Program-made: the position numbers and the translations under genes | The notes under the pieces: generated by a model | Seen by the model: only the letters and a program-made list of their open reading frames with translations | Database searches by the model: none | Told to the model about the DNA's origin: nothing | Assembly (NCBI GenBank): GCA_964471325.1 | Contig: CAYYFL010000041.1 | Span: forward strand, 1-5,967 | From: Velamenicoccus sp964471325 | GTDB taxonomy: Bacteria; Omnitrophota; Gorgyraeia; Velamenicoccales; Velamenicoccaceae | Length of the DNA: 5,967 nt | Reading direction: 5' to 3' | Shown here: positions 1-5,331 of the stretch, piece after piece | Layout of the letters: each line of letters opens with the position of its first letter | Numbering within the stretch: the first letter of the stretch is position 1

Positions 1-356
1 ATGTCCCCGCAGGCTTGAAGGTGATGGCGGATGTGGACCTTTTGCAGATCGTCGTCAATAACCTGGTCGGCAACGCCGTCAAATATGGACAGCGGGGCGG
101 TATTTTGCGCGTGAGCGCCGAGAACCGCAACGGCAGGGTGCGCGTCGAGGTCTATAACGACGGCAAGCCTCTTGCGCCGGACGAGATAGATAAGCTTTTC
201 CGCAGGTTCTCGCGGTTGAAATCCGAGGAGACGCGCGCCGTGCAGGGGACAGGCCTGGGGCTGTTTGTCAGTAAGGAGATCGTCGAAAAACACGGCGGTC
301 GGATATGGGTAGAGGCCCGGCCAAAAGGAAATGCATTTGTGTTTGAAATAGGATGA
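1..356 (+). CDS. Sensor histidine kinase, C-terminal ATPase domain (5'-truncated by window)
   Basis: This is the end of a histidine kinase gene. The reading frame is open from base 3 to the TGA at 354-356, so the N-terminal sensor and the phospho-acceptor histidine region lie outside the window; the TTG at base 15 is internal and not a real start. What remains is a near-complete HATPase_c (GHKL) domain. It shows the N box NNLVGNAVKYG (bases 57-89), a degenerate G1 box NDGKPL (about 156-173), an F-box-like LFRRFSR segment, and the G2 ATP-lid box GTGLGL (246-263), then KEIVEKHGGRIWVE and the usual C-terminal strand. These bind ATP for autophosphorylation in a two-component system. The protein ends directly after the domain, as is normal. 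Its signal and its partner regulator cannot be seen. It lies 184 bp upstream of the hydrogenase genes on the same strand, so control of them is possible but unproven. Confidence 0.9.
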   Translation, partial: VPAGLKVMADVDLLQIVVNNLVGNAVKYGQRGGILRVSAENRNGRVRVEVYNDGKPLAPDEIDKLFRRFSRLKSEETRAVQGTGLGLFVSKEIVEKHGGRIWVEARPKGNAFVFEIG

Positions 357-380
357 GGACATAGGTATTCACCCCTTGCT

Positions 381-440
381 CAAGCGTCCACCACTAGTTC
401 TTCGGCGGACGCCCGCCGATGCAGTGGTGGCGGGCGCTTG
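381..440. repeat. Long imperfect palindrome (element A), REP-like
   Basis: A nested inverted repeat. CAAGCG (381-386) pairs with CGCTTG (435-440). CCACCACT (388-395) pairs with AGTGGTGG (423-430). CGGCGG (403-408) pairs with CCGCCG (413-418) around a 4-nt loop. The 3' arm has an unpaired CGGG (431-434) opposite a single T (387). A mutually exclusive hairpin is also possible: CGCCCGCC (410-417) with GGCGGGCG (429-436). There is no T-run after it, so it is not an ordinary intrinsic terminator. A structurally similar element lies at 5120-5156. It probably belongs to a dispersed palindromic repeat family (inference). Confidence 0.7.
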
Positions 441-478
441 TAAATTTTACCAGGGTGAGCCGGGAAAATTTACGGCGC
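434..478. repeat. AT-core inverted repeat adjoining element A
   Basis: GTAAATTTT (440-448) and AAAATTTAC (465-473) are perfect 9-bp inverted arms. CC (450-451) with GG (462-463) extends the stem inward after one mismatch. Outward, allowing one bulged T (439), GCGCT (434-438) pairs with GGCGC (474-478), including one G-U pair. The loop is about 10 nt. It shares the CGCTTG segment with the palindrome to its left, so the two could compete for folding. No U-tract follows directly; the nearest T-run is TTTTT at 493-497, so a terminator role is not supported. Confidence 0.65.
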
Positions 479-528
479 GAGCTTCGGGGTTGTTTTTGCA
501 AGGAAAAGGCCTGGTTATAGGCAAAATT

Positions 529-535
529 AAGGAGG
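529..535 (+). promoter_or_regulatory. Strong ribosome binding site that fixes the GTG start at 541
   Basis: AAGGAGG is a full match to the anti-Shine-Dalgarno core and lies 5 nt before GTG at 541. It shows that the open frame reaching back to 376 is not translated there: that upstream part only reads through the inverted repeats. The next in-frame ATG (559) is too far away to use this site. Confidence 0.85.
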
Positions 536-540
536 GGTTT

Positions 541-900
541 GTGACGACGCCACTGGATATGATCAAAAAGAAAAGGGCCGAGGCGATCAACCGCATCCTC
601 GGCAAGGGATATTTGTCGACAAAACGCGTCTATGTCGGCATGGCGACATGCGAGATTGCGGCGGGCTCCAAGGATGTCATGGAGGTTTTCGAGAGCGCTA
701 TCAAGAATGAAGGATTGACCGACGTGTATCTGAGTCAGAAGGGCTGCGCTGGCCGTTGTAACCTGGAGCCGACCGTCGAAGTTGTGGAGGAAGGCAAGAT
801 CCCTGTCAAATACGGCAAGGTAACCAGAGAAATGGCGCGCCAGATCATCGACCAGCATTTGAAAAAAGGCGAAGTGATCAAGGAGTGGATGATCAAATAG
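541..900 (+). CDS. hndB: HndB-like (2Fe-2S) ferredoxin / thioredoxin-fold hydrogenase accessory subunit
   Basis: A 119-residue protein of the family found as the small second subunit of NADP-reducing hydrogenase operons (HndB). The fold is the thioredoxin-like ferredoxin domain also seen in NuoE and at the N-terminus of HydB. Visible motifs are YVGMATCEIAAGS (about residues 31-43, Cys37), then KGCAGRCNLEPTVEV (68-82, Cys69 and Cys73), followed by VKYGKVTREMARQIIDQHL. Only three cysteines are present. The position that would be the second ligand in a C-x4-C pair is not cysteine (CEIAA), which matches my memory of the HndB group (TCGIAAGA), so cluster binding is uncertain. The family's exact role in the complex is not settled; electron transfer or a structural role are both possible. 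The GTG start is chosen from the excellent RBS at 529-535. It is the first gene of the hydrogenase cluster, 103 bp before hydB. Confidence 0.85.
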   Translation: MTTPLDMIKKKRAEAINRILGKGYLSTKRVYVGMATCEIAAGSKDVMEVFESAIKNEGLTDVYLSQKGCAGRCNLEPTVEVVEEGKIPVKYGKVTREMARQIIDQHLKKGEVIKEWMIK

Positions 901-966
901 ACGGCTGTCCTTTGCAGGGAGAACAAAATAACCATCATAGAGAAATGGAAAGGTAGAACCTCGTTA

Positions 967-980
967 GAGAACTGGTTCTC
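967..980. promoter_or_regulatory. Perfect 14-bp dyad upstream of hydB
   Basis: GAGAAC-TG-GTTCTC is a perfect inverted repeat centred about 30 bp before the hydB ATG. The 2-nt centre is too tight for an RNA hairpin of that form. An alternative RNA stem pairs AGAACC (955-960) with GGTTCT (974-979) over a 13-nt loop. It could be an operator or a translational control structure, or chance. No clear -35/-10 pair is seen around it. Confidence 0.35.
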
Positions 981-1003
981 CGGCGGGGTAAAGGGAAACC
1001 ATC

Positions 1004-2794
1004 ATGCCAAGGAAATATGTTATTACATTATGCGACGGGCCGACATGCATCCATAAGAGGTCCAAAGAATTGGAAACGGCGATCGAGACGGAGCTGGCCA
1101 GGCACGAGCTTACCGGCAGGGTGAGCGTCAACCTTTCGGGGTGTCTGGGGATGTGTGCCCAGGGGCCTGTCATGGCGATCAACCCTCAGTATACCGTCTA
1201 CGGCAATGTGACGGCGGCCGATATCCCGGAGATCGTCTCAAGCCATATCCTGAAGAAAAAACCTGTGGCGCGTCTCGCCATCGACGAGGATCATCTCTAT
1301 AACAGGTTTTTCCGTGTTTTCGGCGATATAAATTTTTTCGGCAAGCAGATGCGCATTGTGCTGCGTAATTGCGGTATCATCGACCCGGAGAATATCGACG
1401 ATTATTTATCCGTGCGCGGCTATGAGGCCCTGGCCAAGGTTTTGACCGATATGGAGCCCGCAGATGTTATTGTTCAGGTGAAGACGTCCGGCCTCAGAGG
1501 CCGCGGCGGCGCCGGTTTCCCTACGGGGATCAAATGGGAGTTGGCGGCCAGGCAGAAGACGGATGAAAAATTCCTTATCTGCAATGCCGACGAAGGGGAT
1601 CCCGGCGCTTTCATGGACAGGAGCACGATTGAAGGCGACCCGCATACCGTTTTGGAAGGCATGATCATCGGGGCTTATGCCGTCGGTGCCAGCAAAGGTT
1701 TTGTGTATATCCGTGCGGAATACCCCTTGGCGATCAAGCGACTGGAAAGGGCCATCGCCGACGCCCGCAGGGAAGGTTTCTTGGGCAAGAACATCCTGGG
1801 CTCCGATTTCTCTTTCGATATCGAGATACGGCTCGGCGCCGGCGCTTTTGTCTGCGGCGAGGAAACGGCGTTGATCCATTCGATCGAAGGACACCGCGGC
1901 ATGCCGAGACCTCGTCCGCCTTATCCGTCGGTCCAGGGGCTTTTCGATAAGCCGACCTTGATCAACAACGTCGAGACGTGGGCGAACATTCCCGTCATCA
2001 TTTTGGACGGAGCGGACTGGTTTAGCTCGATCGGAACCGAGAAGAGCAAGGGGACGAAGGTCTTTGCGCTTGCCGGAAAGATCAAGAACACGGGCTTGAT
2101 CGAGGTGCCCATGGGTGTGACGCTGAGGTCCATTATTTACGATATCGGCGGAGGCATCCCGAACAACAAGAAATTCAAGGCGCTCCAGACAGGCGGGCCT
2201 TCGGGCGGATGCATCACCGAGGATTATCTGGATACCGAGATCGATTATGAGTCGCTGGCCGCGGCAGGTTCCATCATGGGATCCGGCGGCATGATCGTCA
2301 TGGACGAAGACGCATGCATGGTGAACATCGCGCGGTTCTTCCTGGAATTCACGCAAAACGAGTCCTGCGGCAAATGCACGCCTTGCCGCGAAGGGACCAA
2401 GCGCATGCTGGAGATCCTGACCCGTATCACGGAAGGCAAGGGCCAGGAGGGCGATATCGAGAGGCTGGAGCGCCTGGGGAACCTGATCAAGAAAGCGTCC
2501 CTCTGCGGGCTGGGACAGTCGGCCCCTAATCCGGTCTTAAGCACGATCAAGAATTTCCGTCATGAATATGAAGAGCATATCAAGCAGAAAAAATGCCGCG
2601 CCGGTGCGTGCACGGCCTTGACCGGCTATGAGATCACCGATAAATGCGTCGGTTGTACGGCCTGCAGGAAGGTTTGCCCTGTCGGCGCAATCACCGGAAA
2701 TCCCAAGAGCCGGCATTTCATCGATCAAGGCAAATGCGTCAAGTGCGGTTTGTGTTTCGACACGTGCAAATTCAGCGCGATCAAGAAAGGGTAG
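1004..2794 (+). CDS. hydB: HydB/HndC: NuoF-like flavin and Fe-S subunit of multisubunit [FeFe] hydrogenase
   Basis: A 596-residue cytoplasmic subunit that takes electrons to or from NAD(P)(H) through FMN and passes them along Fe-S clusters to the catalytic subunit; in bifurcating relatives it is the bifurcation site. Domains in order: an N-terminal thioredoxin-like [2Fe-2S] domain with Cys10, Cys15, Cys47 and Cys51; the NuoF core with the glycine-rich nucleotide/FMN segment GRGGAGFPTG (166-175), CNADEGDPGAF (193-203), and GAGAFVCGEETAL (278-290); the NuoF-type [4Fe-4S] site CGKCTPC (Cys455, 458, 461) with Cys501 in SLCGLG; a Cys pair CRAGAC (531, 536); and a C-terminal 2x[4Fe-4S] ferredoxin with Cys548/551/554/558 and Cys578/581/584/588. 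This order is the HydB/HndC signature and separates it from complex I NuoF, which lacks both end domains. ATG at 1004 follows AAAGGG at 990-995, with an in-frame TAA at 989. The stop is 5 bp before hydA. All expected cluster ligands are present. Confidence 0.96.
   Translation: MPRKYVITLCDGPTCIHKRSKELETAIETELARHELTGRVSVNLSGCLGMCAQGPVMAINPQYTVYGNVTAADIPEIVSSHILKKKPVARLAIDEDHLYNRFFRVFGDINFFGKQMRIVLRNCGIIDPENIDDYLSVRGYEALAKVLTDMEPADVIVQVKTSGLRGRGGAGFPTGIKWELAARQKTDEKFLICNADEGDPGAFMDRSTIEGDPHTVLEGMIIGAYAVGASKGFVYIRAEYPLAIKRLERAIADARREGFLGKNILGSDFSFDIEIRLGAGAFVCGEETALIHSIEGHRGMPRPRPPYPSVQGLFDKPTLINNVETWANIPVIILDGADWFSSIGTEKSKGTKVFALAGKIKNTGLIEVPMGVTLRSIIYDIGGGIPNNKKFKALQTGGPSGGCITEDYLDTEIDYESLAAAGSIMGSGGMIVMDEDACMVNIARFFLEFTQNESCGKCTPCREGTKRMLEILTRITEGKGQEGDIERLERLGNLIKKASLCGLGQSAPNPVLSTIKNFRHEYEEHIKQKKCRAGACTALTGYEITDKCVGCTACRKVCPVGAITGNPKSRHFIDQGKCVKCGLCFDTCKFSAIKKG
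2786..2791 (+). promoter_or_regulatory. hydA ribosome binding site inside the end of hydB
   Basis: AAAGGG lies in the last codons of hydB, 8 nt before the hydA ATG at 2800. The hydB stop (2792-2794) falls between them, so translational coupling is likely. Another ATG at 2795 is out of frame with hydA. The open hydA frame runs back to 2644 inside hydB, but that stretch reads hydB out of frame, so 2800 is the start. Confidence 0.7.
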
Positions 2795-2799
2795 ATGCG

Positions 2800-4578
2800 A
2801 TGGAAAGTAAGGCCATAACGATCACCATTGACGGCAAGACATACCAAACGCAGGAGGGGTTGACCATCATGCAGGCGGCAGACCAGCTGGGTTTCCATAT
2901 CCCGCGGCTCTGCTATCACCCGAAGCTCTCGATCGAAGGTGCCTGCCGCGTCTGTATTGTGGAGGTCGAGGGTGCCAAGACATATGTGGCGTCCTGCGCT
3001 TATCCCGTGATGGACGGCATGAAGATCCGCACCAACACCCAGGAGATCCGCCGCGCCCGGCGCGATATCGTCGAGCTCATCCTGGACAATCATCCTCAGG
3101 ATTGTCACACCTGTGAACGCGATTCCAACTGTGAATTGCAGCGTCTGGCCGCCTCCATGGGTATCCGCAAGAGGCATTTTGAAGGCGAACGCAAGAAATA
3201 CGACAAAGACCTGACGTCGACCTCCGTCATCAGGGACCCGAACAAGTGCATTCTCTGCGGCCGTTGTGTGCGTATCTGTTCGGAAGTCCAGAAGGTGACG
3301 GCCCTGGGCCACGCGCACCGGGGTTTCCAGACGGTCGTCATGCCGGCATATAACATGCCGTTCCGCGACAGCGTCTGCACGACCTGCGGCCAGTGCATCA
3401 ACGTTTGTCCGACGGCGGCTTTTGTCGAGAAGGTCTACACACAGGACCTTTTTGCCAAACTGAACGATCCAAGCATTATCAAGGTGGCGCAGGTCGCTCC
3501 GTCTGTCAGGGCCGCCATCGGCGAGGCCTTCGGGCTGGAGCCGGGGCGCGCCATGGAACGCGAAATTGCCGCAGCCTTAAGGAGGTTGGGGTTCGACTAT
3601 GTTTTCGATACGCAATTCTCCGCCGACCTGACGATCATGGAAGAGGCGAGCGAGTTTCTGGAGAGGTTGCAAGGCAAGGGGAAACTGCCCATGATCACAT
3701 CGTGTTCCAGCGCCTGGATGAAGTGCGTGGAGCAATTTCATCCCGATCTGCTTGAAAATATCTCAACCTGCAAGTCGCCGATGTCCATGATGGGCGCGCT
3801 CGTGCGTACCTATTTTGCCGATAGGATCAAGAAAGATCCTAAGGAGATCTTGAGCGTCGCGGTCATGTGCTGCACGGCCAAAAAATACGAGGCCTCGCGG
3901 CCGGAGTTGATGGTAAACGGCCTGCCTGCCGTCGACATGGTGGTGACGACCCGCGAGATTGCTTGGATGTTTAAATCCGCAGGGATCGATTTGTTGCACA
4001 TCAAGGGAGAGGATTTTGACGAGCCCCTCGGTTTGTCGTCGGGTGCCGGCGCCATCTTCGGCGCCACCGGCGGCGTCATGGAGGCGGCCATCCGCACGGC
4101 TTATGAATTGTATACGGGGGAGACGCTCATGGATATCGAGCTTGAATCCCTCAGGGGCCTGACGGGTATCAAGGAAGGCAAGGTGACGATCGACGGCAAG
4201 GAGATCCGCGTCGCTGTGGCCCACGGCTTGGGCCATGCCGCGACCGTCCTGGACATGGTGCGCAAAGACCCCGATCGTTTCCACTTCATCGAGATCATGG
4301 GATGTCCCGGCGGCTGCATCGGCGGCGGCGGACAGCCTTATGCCGGCATCAATTCGATGCCTCTGGACGAGGAATGTCTCAAAAAAAGGGCGGAAGCGCT
4401 TTACGGTATCGACCGCCGCAAGACGATCCGCCGGAGCCATGAGAACCCCGATGTGCAGAGACTGTATAAAGATTTCCTGGGACGGCCCTTGAGCGCCAAG
4501 TCCCATCAGCTTTTGCACACGCATTACAAGGCCAGAGAGCCGAGAGGCATCATTCCGCAGGAGCTAAAAGTCAGATAG
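2800..4578 (+). CDS. hydA: HydA/HndD: catalytic [FeFe] hydrogenase subunit with unusual H-cluster motifs
   Basis: A 592-residue catalytic subunit (2 H+ + 2 e- to H2, reversible). It has the M3 layout of HndD and lacks the C-terminal extension of Thermotoga-type HydA. Domains: N-terminal plant-type [2Fe-2S] (Cys38, 49, 52, 66); His-Cys3 [4Fe-4S] (His98, Cys102, 105, 111); 2x[4Fe-4S] ferredoxin (Cys150/153/156/160 and 193/196/199/203); H-cluster large domain; small-subunit-like tail (KSHENP-type segment about 545-550, then SHQLLHTHY 568-576). H-cluster motifs: L1 is TSCSSAW (300-306) instead of TSCCP[AG]W. L2 is MCCTAKKYE (356-364) instead of MPCTxKKxE. L3 is EIMGCPGGCIGGGGQP (498-513), close to standard, with Cys502 and Cys506. 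Proton-path residues by comparison with C. pasteurianum CpI appear kept: Cys302 (C299), Glu282 (E279), Glu285 (E282), Ser322 (S319). Ser303 sits where CpI has Cys300, a cubane ligand. The frame is intact and the rest is well conserved, so it is an expressed-looking hydrogenase rather than a pseudogene. Confidence 0.95.
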   Translation: MESKAITITIDGKTYQTQEGLTIMQAADQLGFHIPRLCYHPKLSIEGACRVCIVEVEGAKTYVASCAYPVMDGMKIRTNTQEIRRARRDIVELILDNHPQDCHTCERDSNCELQRLAASMGIRKRHFEGERKKYDKDLTSTSVIRDPNKCILCGRCVRICSEVQKVTALGHAHRGFQTVVMPAYNMPFRDSVCTTCGQCINVCPTAAFVEKVYTQDLFAKLNDPSIIKVAQVAPSVRAAIGEAFGLEPGRAMEREIAAALRRLGFDYVFDTQFSADLTIMEEASEFLERLQGKGKLPMITSCSSAWMKCVEQFHPDLLENISTCKSPMSMMGALVRTYFADRIKKDPKEILSVAVMCCTAKKYEASRPELMVNGLPAVDMVVTTREIAWMFKSAGIDLLHIKGEDFDEPLGLSSGAGAIFGATGGVMEAAIRTAYELYTGETLMDIELESLRGLTGIKEGKVTIDGKEIRVAVAHGLGHAATVLDMVRKDPDRFHFIEIMGCPGGCIGGGGQPYAGINSMPLDEECLKKRAEALYGIDRRKTIRRSHENPDVQRLYKDFLGRPLSAKSHQLLHTHYKAREPRGIIPQELKVR

Positions 4579-4590
4579 GACGGACCACTC

Positions 4591-4596
4591 AGGAGA
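4591..4596 (+). promoter_or_regulatory. hydC ribosome binding site
   Basis: AGGAGA lies 9 nt before ATG at 4606, within the 27-bp gap after hydA. This supports that start and translation as part of the same transcript. Confidence 0.7.
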
Positions 4597-4605
4597 GACA
4601 AAACA

Positions 4606-5109
4606 ATGATCGCAGCAGAAGATAAGAAGACGGCATTAAAGGAATTTATGGAGAGGGCTAAAAGCGGCGAGCATCCGGAGTCGCAGCTGATCGCCATCCT
4701 TCATCGCGCCCAGGAGCTCTACGGGCATCTCGATCAGGCGGTGATGGACGAGATCGCCTTGACCATGAATATCCCGACGGCCCATATATGGGGCGTGGCG
4801 ACTTTCTACCACTATTTCAATCTCAAGCCGAAGGGGAAGCATTCGATCTCCGTCTGTCTGGGGACGGCCTGTTACGTCAAGGGCGCCGCCCAGGTTTTGG
4901 AAACGGTCAAGAAAGAGCTCAAGGTGAACATCGGCGAAACGACACAGGACGGAATGTTCACGCTGGCCGAAACGCGGTGCCTGGGGACATGCGGCCTGGC
5001 CCCTGTCATGATGATCGATGACAAGGTGTACGGGACCCTGACGCCCAAAAAGACGGTGGAGATCCTTCAGAGTTTTTATCCGCCTTCGTGCAGAAAACCA
5101 CGGGAGTAA
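4606..5109 (+). CDS. hydC: HydC/HndA: NuoE-like [2Fe-2S] subunit of the hydrogenase
   Basis: A 167-residue protein of the NuoE / complex I 24-kDa family, of normal length. It carries one [2Fe-2S] cluster next to the flavin subunit and takes part in electron distribution. The N-terminal helical part (about 1-75) includes SQLIAILHRAQELYGHLDQAVMDEIA-type sequence and the family segment IWGVATFYHYF (61-71). The thioredoxin-like part has the four ligands Cys84 and Cys89 in CLGTAC, and Cys125 and Cys129 in CLGTC (C-x4-C-x35-C-x3-C). LAPVMMIDDKVYGTLTPKK then gives the typical C-terminal strands. The gene lies 27 bp after hydA. In the classical hnd operon of Solidesulfovibrio (Desulfovibrio) fructosivorans this subunit (HndA) comes first; here it comes last. 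The bifurcating-enzyme name hydC and the hnd name hndA are equivalent here. Confidence 0.95.
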   Translation: MIAAEDKKTALKEFMERAKSGEHPESQLIAILHRAQELYGHLDQAVMDEIALTMNIPTAHIWGVATFYHYFNLKPKGKHSISVCLGTACYVKGAAQVLETVKKELKVNIGETTQDGMFTLAETRCLGTCGLAPVMMIDDKVYGTLTPKKTVEILQSFYPPSCRKPRE

Positions 5110-5119
5110 ATCCATGAAT

Positions 5120-5156
5120 GCCCGCCTCGCCACTCTGTGGCGGGCGAGGTCTCGCC
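5120..5156. repeat. Palindromic element (element B), matching the one upstream of hndB
   Basis: CCTCG (5125-5129) pairs with CGAGG (5145-5149), and CCAC (5130-5133) with GTGG (5137-5140). This leaves an unpaired CGGG (5141-5144) in the 3' arm, the same arrangement as in element A at 381-440. The competing fold GCCCGCC (5120-5126) with GGCGGGC (5139-5145) also matches the alternative fold of element A. GGCGAG (5143-5148) can further pair with CTCGCC (5151-5156). Both elements contain GTGGCGGGCG (427-436 and 5137-5146). It starts 10 bp after the hydC stop, with no T-run, so it is more likely a dispersed repeat or mRNA-stabilising hairpin than an intrinsic terminator. Confidence 0.65.
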
Positions 5157-5182
5157 AACGGCGGAAATGCAGAAGAGGCACC

Positions 5183-5231
5183 CTCGGCGAGATGTCACTG
5201 GAGAATATGGAAGGCGGACCTCGACGCCGAG
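5183..5231. repeat. Spaced inverted repeat in the hydC-hydG gap
   Basis: CTCGGCG (5183-5189) and CGCCGAG (5225-5231) are perfect 7-bp inverted arms 35 nt apart. The right arm can instead form a small local hairpin, CTCG (5220-5223) with CGAG (5228-5231). This is probably part of the same repeat-rich spacer as the neighbouring palindromes. No function is apparent. Confidence 0.4.
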
Positions 5232-5251
5232 AAGCGGCGGCGGGTTTTACA

Positions 5252-5294
5252 GGAACCACGGATCGCCTGTTGAAGGCGAGCAGGCCTTGGTTCC
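5252..5294. repeat. Inverted repeat just upstream of hydG
   Basis: GGAACCA (5252-5258) pairs perfectly with TGGTTCC (5288-5294). Inside, GCCTG (5265-5269) pairs with CAGGC (5281-5285), or alternatively CGCCT (5264-5268) with AGGCG (5274-5278). It is followed by an A-rich run (ATAAAAAATAA), not by T residues, so it is not a + strand terminator. It could be a leader structure of hydG or the edge of a repeat element. Confidence 0.5.
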
Positions 5295-5299
5295 ATAAA
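5270..5299 (+). promoter_or_regulatory. Weak candidate promoter for hydG
   Basis: TTGAAG (5270-5275) and CATAAA (5294-5299), with an 18-bp spacer, each match 4 of 6 bases of the sigma70 consensus. A start about 7 bp further on would leave a short leader before GTG 5332. It overlaps the inverted repeat at 5252-5294. This is a suggestion only; hydG may be read from the upstream operon. Confidence 0.2.
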
Positions 5300-5331
5300 A
5301 AATAAGCGATGAGTGCAGGGCACAGAAAAAC

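Noticed and set aside
490..521. sigma70 promoter before hndB (TTGTTT with TATAGG)
   Set aside because: The spacer is about 20 bp and the -10 match is poor, so there is not enough to call a promoter.
376..540. N-terminal extension of the HndB-like frame (open from 376)
   Set aside because: The extension only translates the inverted repeats at 381-478 and gives no family sequence. A perfect AAGGAGG lies just before GTG 541, where the family-like sequence begins.
1406..2356. Long open frame on the minus strand inside hydB (316 codons)
   Set aside because: It is antisense to the conserved NuoF core, has no recognisable motifs, and is expected from GC-biased codon use on the coding strand. The similar minus-strand frames at 3763-4524 and 4636-5382 are rejected for the same reason.
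2644..2799. Upstream extension of the hydA frame into hydB
   Set aside because: These bases encode the C-terminal ferredoxin domain of HydB in another frame. HydA homologues begin with the [2Fe-2S] domain that starts right after ATG 2800.
1004..5109. Complex I (NuoE/NuoF/NuoG) operon
   Set aside because: The NuoG-like N-terminal domains continue into H-cluster motifs and a hydrogenase small-subunit-like tail. The NuoF-like protein has the N-terminal [2Fe-2S] and C-terminal ferredoxin domains typical of HydB, and hydG is adjacent.
5120..5156. Intrinsic terminator after hydC
   Set aside because: The hairpin is strong, but no T-run follows it on the + strand. The same kind of hairpin also occurs upstream of hndB, which suggests a repeat.
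5114..5305. Possible 63-residue Arg-rich small protein after hydC
   Set aside because: It is composed of palindromic repeat sequence, resembles no family I know and lacks a clear RBS. It is better read as a non-coding spacer.
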